A stretch of DNA of 64,000 bases from Inia geoffrensis (lineage: Eukaryota > Chordata > Mammalia > Artiodactyla > Iniidae). The DNA lies in assembly GCA_036417435.1 (NCBI GenBank), contig CM070899.1:171769494-171833493 (forward strand), written 5' to 3'. The position numbers and the translations under genes are program-made. Below, piece after piece: positions 59,346 to 64,000 of this stretch; the first letter of the stretch is position 1; each line of letters begins with the position of its first letter. The notes under the pieces were generated by a model. The model saw nothing but the letters and a program-made list of their open reading frames with translations. It was not told the origin of the DNA and did no database searches.

Positions 59346-60439
59346 CAGATGACCTCGTTTTGCACAAATTAAACAGCAAGGGAACAGAGACACAAATGAC
59401 AATTTCTGTTTTATAGAAAGTTGTTGAGGATGGACTCTCTCCACATCAATCACTCATTTCAGAACATTTAGGGATATTTTGAGTAACATTTGCCTAGATG
59501 TGTTTAGCCCTTTTAAAATTGTATTCCTTAAGTAATGGTATTCTAAAATATCCTTTTGCCTCTGGTGTTTGAAAATCCAATTCACTCTGTAGACTGACTA
59601 TAAACGCAAATAAGAGCATTGATTTCCTCATTTCATCACCTCCAGAGAACAATTCATAAAGCATGGAAGTTCTAACCAGCCAATCAATAGTCACTACTTA
59701 AGTCAGAGACTCAAAGAGTAGTTTATTATTAAAAAGTGTTCCTCTGAAGATGATGTTAAATGAGAATAAAGGAACCAATCTGGGCTATGGTCTGTATTCA
59801 GCTTCAGGAAATAGTCTGAAGGAAAGGGTCCTGTTAACCGTATTTAGAGCATTTCCTGTTTCTGGTTCCTGCCTGAGGAAAAGTGGGGAAAATCCAATTT
59901 CTCAAAAGCCACTTAAGTGTTATTAAGCAATTCGTGGAAACGAGCAGGGGAATTGGCAGGGCTTTCCTCCCACTGTGATGTACAATTCAAACGCTGTCTG
60001 TCTCATTTGGACATATATTTGACCACAGAATAAATACAGATCTGCATGAAATGTTCACTGCACCCACCAAGACAACCATACTCATTAATTATTGAAAATG
60101 CTATTATCTTGCCCATTCTGTAATCCTATTTCTGGAGTTAGTTATGTAATTTCACCCAATACAGAAAAGGAAACTTTGACCCTCATTACATTTAAAATGA
60201 GCTTTTCACTAAATCAGGAAGAAGGGTTTTTTCCCTTCTGAATGAATCATAATTGGAAGGCTGTAAGAGGTGTGAGTGTGAACATGGGAAAGAGGAACTA
60301 AGGATTCCATTCGTTATTCTGAATAATTCAAATATTTAAAGCCATACTTTGTCACTCCAAGTTGGGCTTTCAACTGGACCGTTATTCATGTTTGTCTAAT
60401 ATTGTGTTCTTAAATTCAAGATGCTTTTGGTGCTGACGG
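59346..60439. other. Unique A+T-rich sequence, no gene seen
   Basis: No repeat family or coding signal recognised. Confidence 0.5.
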
Positions 60440-60580
60440 GGATTTAAAAAATCTAGTTCTCCATCTGGATGAGAATTTTAGATCCTAGTCCAAGGAGATG
60501 TGATTTGTTCGAGATCTCATAGCAGGAGGTCCATGATTTGAACTTACAACTTTGGTTCTTAGTCCAAAATTCATTTCATT
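60440..60580 (+). mobile_element. Worn MIR-like fragment
   Basis: AGATGTGATTTGTTCGAGATC, then TCATAGCAGGAGGTCC and TGATTTGAACTTACAAC resemble the MIR 3' half. Confidence 0.5.
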
Positions 60581-61611
60581 CTACTCTCTCTTTTTTCTGG
60601 GAATGACTCTAAAAATGGATAGTTGAGTTGGCAGTCAAGTCAATGGGAAGTCTGTTGTTCTTTCGCATCCATAAGATGTCTGTAGATAAAGAGACCAGTG
60701 AGGTTGCCTGCAGTCTACAGAGTTTCTCCTCTTCCTCAGTTCAGGGAAATTTCTTTTCGATAAACAAAGAAAATGTGTTAAGTGTTTTGTCTTCTGTATT
60801 TTGAAAAAGCTCGGAGAATAGGAATGCTGCTCGCATAATCGGATTGTACAACATTTTGCAAAGTGCCATTCTGTAACGTCAAACTGAAATACTTTGCCTA
60901 ATATATACTTATGAATAATAGCAAGATTTATGCTTAAAATGGAGTGCTTTGCTGTTTTTATAAGAGTAAGCCTTGACATTGACAGAGAAGCATGGAAGAC
61001 CGTTAAGCGTGCTGCTTGGAGCAATTCTGGACCAAAAAGTCCTTCTTTGGTTGGCCACGAGGACCCGAAATCTCAAATTTAGCTTCACCTTTTTCAGGAA
61101 TGTTAAAAATTCCTTGTTAGTGCACAAATATCTCTGGAAGAGGTAGTACTGAATGTTTTGCTGCATTTGCTATAAACACCTTAGTCAGTATGGGTCTAGA
61201 TTTCCCCACTAGGGGAAATTTCTACCAAAGGCGAAGGCACCAAAGATAAGTTTTGCCTATTTAACCATTTTGCCTAGAGATGAACCTGAGTATTATTATG
61301 AATAATAAGTGAAAATAGCTTAAATTCCATTAGTAATATGATTCTAGCCAATAGGTTCTACACTAGGAGAGGATGCTATTATTATAAATCATTATTATTT
61401 TATGTTCAGAAAATGAATACACCGATGTTTCCAGCAAGGGAAAAATGCAAGCCAGCTTTCACCTTTCCTCCTGAGGAAAGTGATGAGCTAGTATGCATTT
61501 AGAAAATGCTGAATGTCTTCTGAGTCTAACCAACCCCGTGCTTCCTTAAATGTCCATATGTGAATGAGGCACTTTGCAGATATTTTTAACTCAGCATTTA
61601 CTGATCTTAAG
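60581..61611. other. Repeat-free block with overlapping minus-strand open frames
   Basis: Minus-strand frames of 129 codons (60635-61024) and 85 codons (60909-61166) overlap in different phases. Neither shows a recognisable domain, signal peptide or transmembrane pattern, and no splice signals or poly(A) tail of a processed pseudogene are evident. Treated as noncoding. Confidence 0.45.
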
Positions 61612-61620
61612 AAGAATTGC

Positions 61621-61826
61621 GGGCTTTCCTGGTGGCGCAGTGGTTGAGAGTCCGCCTGCCGATGCAGGGGACACGGGTTCGTGCTCCGGTCCGGGAAGAT
61701 CCCACATGCCGCAGAGCGGCTGGGCCCGTGAGCCATGGCCGTGGAGCCTGTGCGTCCGGAGCCTGTGCTCCGCAATGGGAGAGGCCACAACAGTGAGAGG
61801 CCCATGTACCGCAAAAAAAAAAAAAA
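61621..61826 (+). mobile_element. CHR-type SINE, short form, with Pol III boxes
   Basis: Starts GGGCTTTCCTGGTGGCGC. An A-box-like TGGCGCAGTGG is at 61633-61643 and a B-box-like GGTTCGTGCTC at 61676-61686, the internal polymerase III promoter inherited from tRNA. The A tail is 61813-61826. Target duplication AAGAATTGC (61612-61620) and AAGAATTAC (61825-61833), one mismatch. This is the best-preserved sense copy in the window. Confidence 0.93.
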
Positions 61827-61833
61827 GAATTAC

Positions 61834-63208
61834 TAGTGTAAAAATATACCTTAGAAACCTGTTTATTTCAAGAAAAGGTGTGAACAAAATGCATTATGTT
61901 TGTATGACATATTGGAAGTGGCTTATTTCATTCAAAGGTATTTTTTTCTCTTCCTTTTTAATTTTATTTTATTATTATTATTATTTTTGTAAAGTTCAGG
62001 GTAACAATGCAATTTAACAGGTAGGTGGTCAATAGCCTTCCTGGCAGGGCCCGTTTTCTACGACTTCTTTCTCAACATTTCCTTTCCTAAAAGGTCCCAG
62101 CATTAACTAGTCAGATAATGGAAAAGAGAAGGGTTAGTCCTTAGCCATTTGTAGTATGGGAATTTTGTGGAACAAAGACCATAGTTTTTCTTCTTTTCTT
62201 CTTACTTTTTGGTGTCCTTAATATTTTCGAAACAAATAATCTGATAATCGAGTTCTCAATAATCTAATATATGATAAATTCCCAAGTTTTTTTTTTTTTT
62301 TAAAGGTATATCTATTAAAACCAGGAAGGACAAAATTAGTATTATTTTGCTATTCAGTACACGTTATAAAACAACACATCAATCTCCATTGGATATAGAA
62401 AACTTATGAGATGTATGTGAAATGGCATAATTAAGGTTTTTCTGTGATCCATTTGCCAAAATACACAGAAGTTGAAAAACAGAAAATAATTGTCTCTAGG
62501 CTAGTATACCATTGTTGGGGAGGAAAACGGTGAGCTGCCTTGTCCTTTACTCAAGAAATCAACTTTACCTGGTAAAATTAGGGCAGAAATCATAACACAA
62601 AGCAACATTTTGTGAAGTATTTTCTATGTCCCAAATACTTAGATAGCATATCACTTTTTTTCTTCTAAGTAACACTAACCAATTTGTCTTTGTGTCATGT
62701 AGATCCTTCCCCAGTTGTGTGTAACAGATGATTAATGTATGGTTTTATGTCTCAGTGACTCACATAGAAACTCTCGTAAACATTGGATGCAAAGATTTGA
62801 TTTTTTAAAAAAATTTAATAGGGTCTAAGTTGGGGGGGGTAGATTCTTTAGATGGGCCTTTTGGGTGACATTTTTAGCAAAGACATAAGTGCACGGATTG
62901 CCTTAGAGCAGTGAGAATTAGACTAGACCACTTGTCTCATCTTATGTGTTGAAGGCAAGATGTTAGCAAGGGGATGTCAATTCTGAGAATGTTTGTAAAT
63001 CAATGGCCAAAGAGCCAAACTGGGGAGGGATGAACCGGGAGAGCTGTTGATTCTAGATGCAAGTAGGTAATAAAGTCAACTAATTCTGTATGTGCTACTT
63101 GCACCTGAGGACCAAGCTTCTGTTCTCTTTATAAATCTTCATTATAATCTGTCAGCTGTCAGAACATTTCATGACCCAAAAACATGAGTGGAGAAGGATA
63201 ACACACTC
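61834..63208. other. Unique A+T-rich sequence with simple tracts
   Basis: (TTA)n-like tract at 61960-61988, T run of 15 at 62287-62301 and a G run of 8 near 62832-62839. No gene or repeat family recognised. Confidence 0.5.
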
Positions 63209-63420
63209 TTTTTTTAACTTTTAATTTTATATTGGAGTATAGTTGATTAACAATGTTGTGTTAGTTTCAGGTGTACAGCAAAGCGATTCAGTTATATATC
63301 TACATGTATCTATTCTTTTTCAAATTCTTTTCCCATTTAGGTTGTTACATAATATTCAGCAGAGTCCCCTGTGCTATACAGTAGGTCCTTGTTGGCCATC
63401 CATTTAAAATATTTATTAAC
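63209..63420 (-). mobile_element. L1 3'-UTR insertion
   Basis: TATTGGAGTATAGTTGATTAAC, then TTTCAGGTGTACAGCAAAGC, GAGTCCCCTGTGCTATACAG and TAGGTCCTTGTTGG are L1 3' UTR in antisense. It is 5' truncated inside the UTR. No clear target duplication. Confidence 0.86.
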
Positions 63421-64000
63421 ATTTGTCTATTATGTCAAAATAGATGGACCCAAGAAGAGACAATGTCCTCCTTAAAAGAGATTACATTCTAAAGGGAACA
63501 CGACTCCTGGTCTAGAGCGGGAAGGCACAAGTTTCTTATCAGAGAAATTGTTATTCAGCTGACGTCAGCTGAGATGGTCAGAAACCGTCTGCCACTTGAA
63601 GCCAGTTTGTAGGAAATGGGCATGGTTGGTGTTCCACCAAAGCTCAGCCCAAGAGTAAGGAGAAGTAAAGCCATGGTAGCCTGAGGGCGACTTTGAAAAC
63701 AAAGACCAACTATTGCCCAGTTGGAATGTGGCTGCCCTTTTTCCCTAGAGAAGCTTCTCCGGGTCACAGATTAGGTGCTGTGGCTTTCCTTCCCTCTGCA
63801 GGCTCAGCTGTCCTTTGGAGGCACCGTTGGGCTGTCACCTCCAGGGCTGGTCATCTGTCACTCTCCAGGATAACTCGATTTCAGAGGGGTTGTCGAGTGG
63901 CCAGGGAGGCAGCAGGGCTGCCTGCTGTGGCCCGATGTCTGGGCCTGACAAGACCCCTCCCTCCTGGCCAGGCATTGACCTGAAGTCCTGGGCTTACGGC
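63421..64000. other. Unique sequence to window end, no gene seen
   Basis: G+C rises after 63760. A 96-codon plus-strand frame (63693-63983) has no domain and cannot be judged because the window ends. Confidence 0.45.

Noticed and set aside
61633..61686. tRNA-gene-like A and B boxes
   Set aside because: They belong to the tRNA-derived head of a CHR SINE; no cloverleaf or functional tRNA is present.

Overview
The window is noncoding mammalian nuclear DNA, most likely from a cetacean. The host is inferred from the repeats. Several copies of a roughly 200-bp tRNA-derived SINE of the CHR type carry a G+C-rich body close to the form known from whales and dolphins. They sit beside a longer CHR copy and 3' ends of artiodactyl/cetacean-type L1. 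Older families shared by placental mammals (MIR, L2, L1M, L1ME, MER5A-like hAT, MaLR LTR) make up the rest. All family names come from recognising consensus sequence by eye. No database search was run, and repeat edges are accurate to about 5-20 bases unless target-site duplications fix them.

I found no convincing protein-coding exon, RNA gene or CRISPR array. The longest open frames (up to 263 codons) are explained by SINE, LINE or microsatellite sequence, or lie in anonymous sequence with no recognisable domain. The DNA is therefore intergenic or deeply intronic, and nothing here names the neighbouring gene.

Layout: 0-2.6 kb holds a 5'-inverted L1 cut by the window edge, a second L1 3' end, a MIR and a CHR SINE. 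2.6-11.4 kb is mostly unique, with an MaLR LTR split by a CHR SINE and another CHR SINE. 11.4-20.8 kb has the long CHR copy, an old L1M stretch, two MER5A elements in opposite orientation, and L2, MIR and L1ME remnants. 20.8-28.0 kb is strikingly poor in repeats. 28.0-32.6 kb is an L1-rich cluster in which two minus-strand insertions appear to carry 3'-transduced flanking DNA. 32.6-45 kb is mainly unique, with MIRs, a plus-strand L1, a C-rich hexanucleotide tract, a long TG-rich tract and a hAT element. 45.4-48.2 kb contains two L2 elements arranged head to head, the right one broken by a polypyrimidine tract and a CHR SINE. 48.2-64 kb is long unique stretches separated by L1, MIR, L2 and CHR insertions.

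There is no gene system to describe. The interest is in how the elements inserted: twin priming, read-through polyadenylation, nesting and readable target-site duplications. A few unexplained repeat-free blocks deserve a conservation test.
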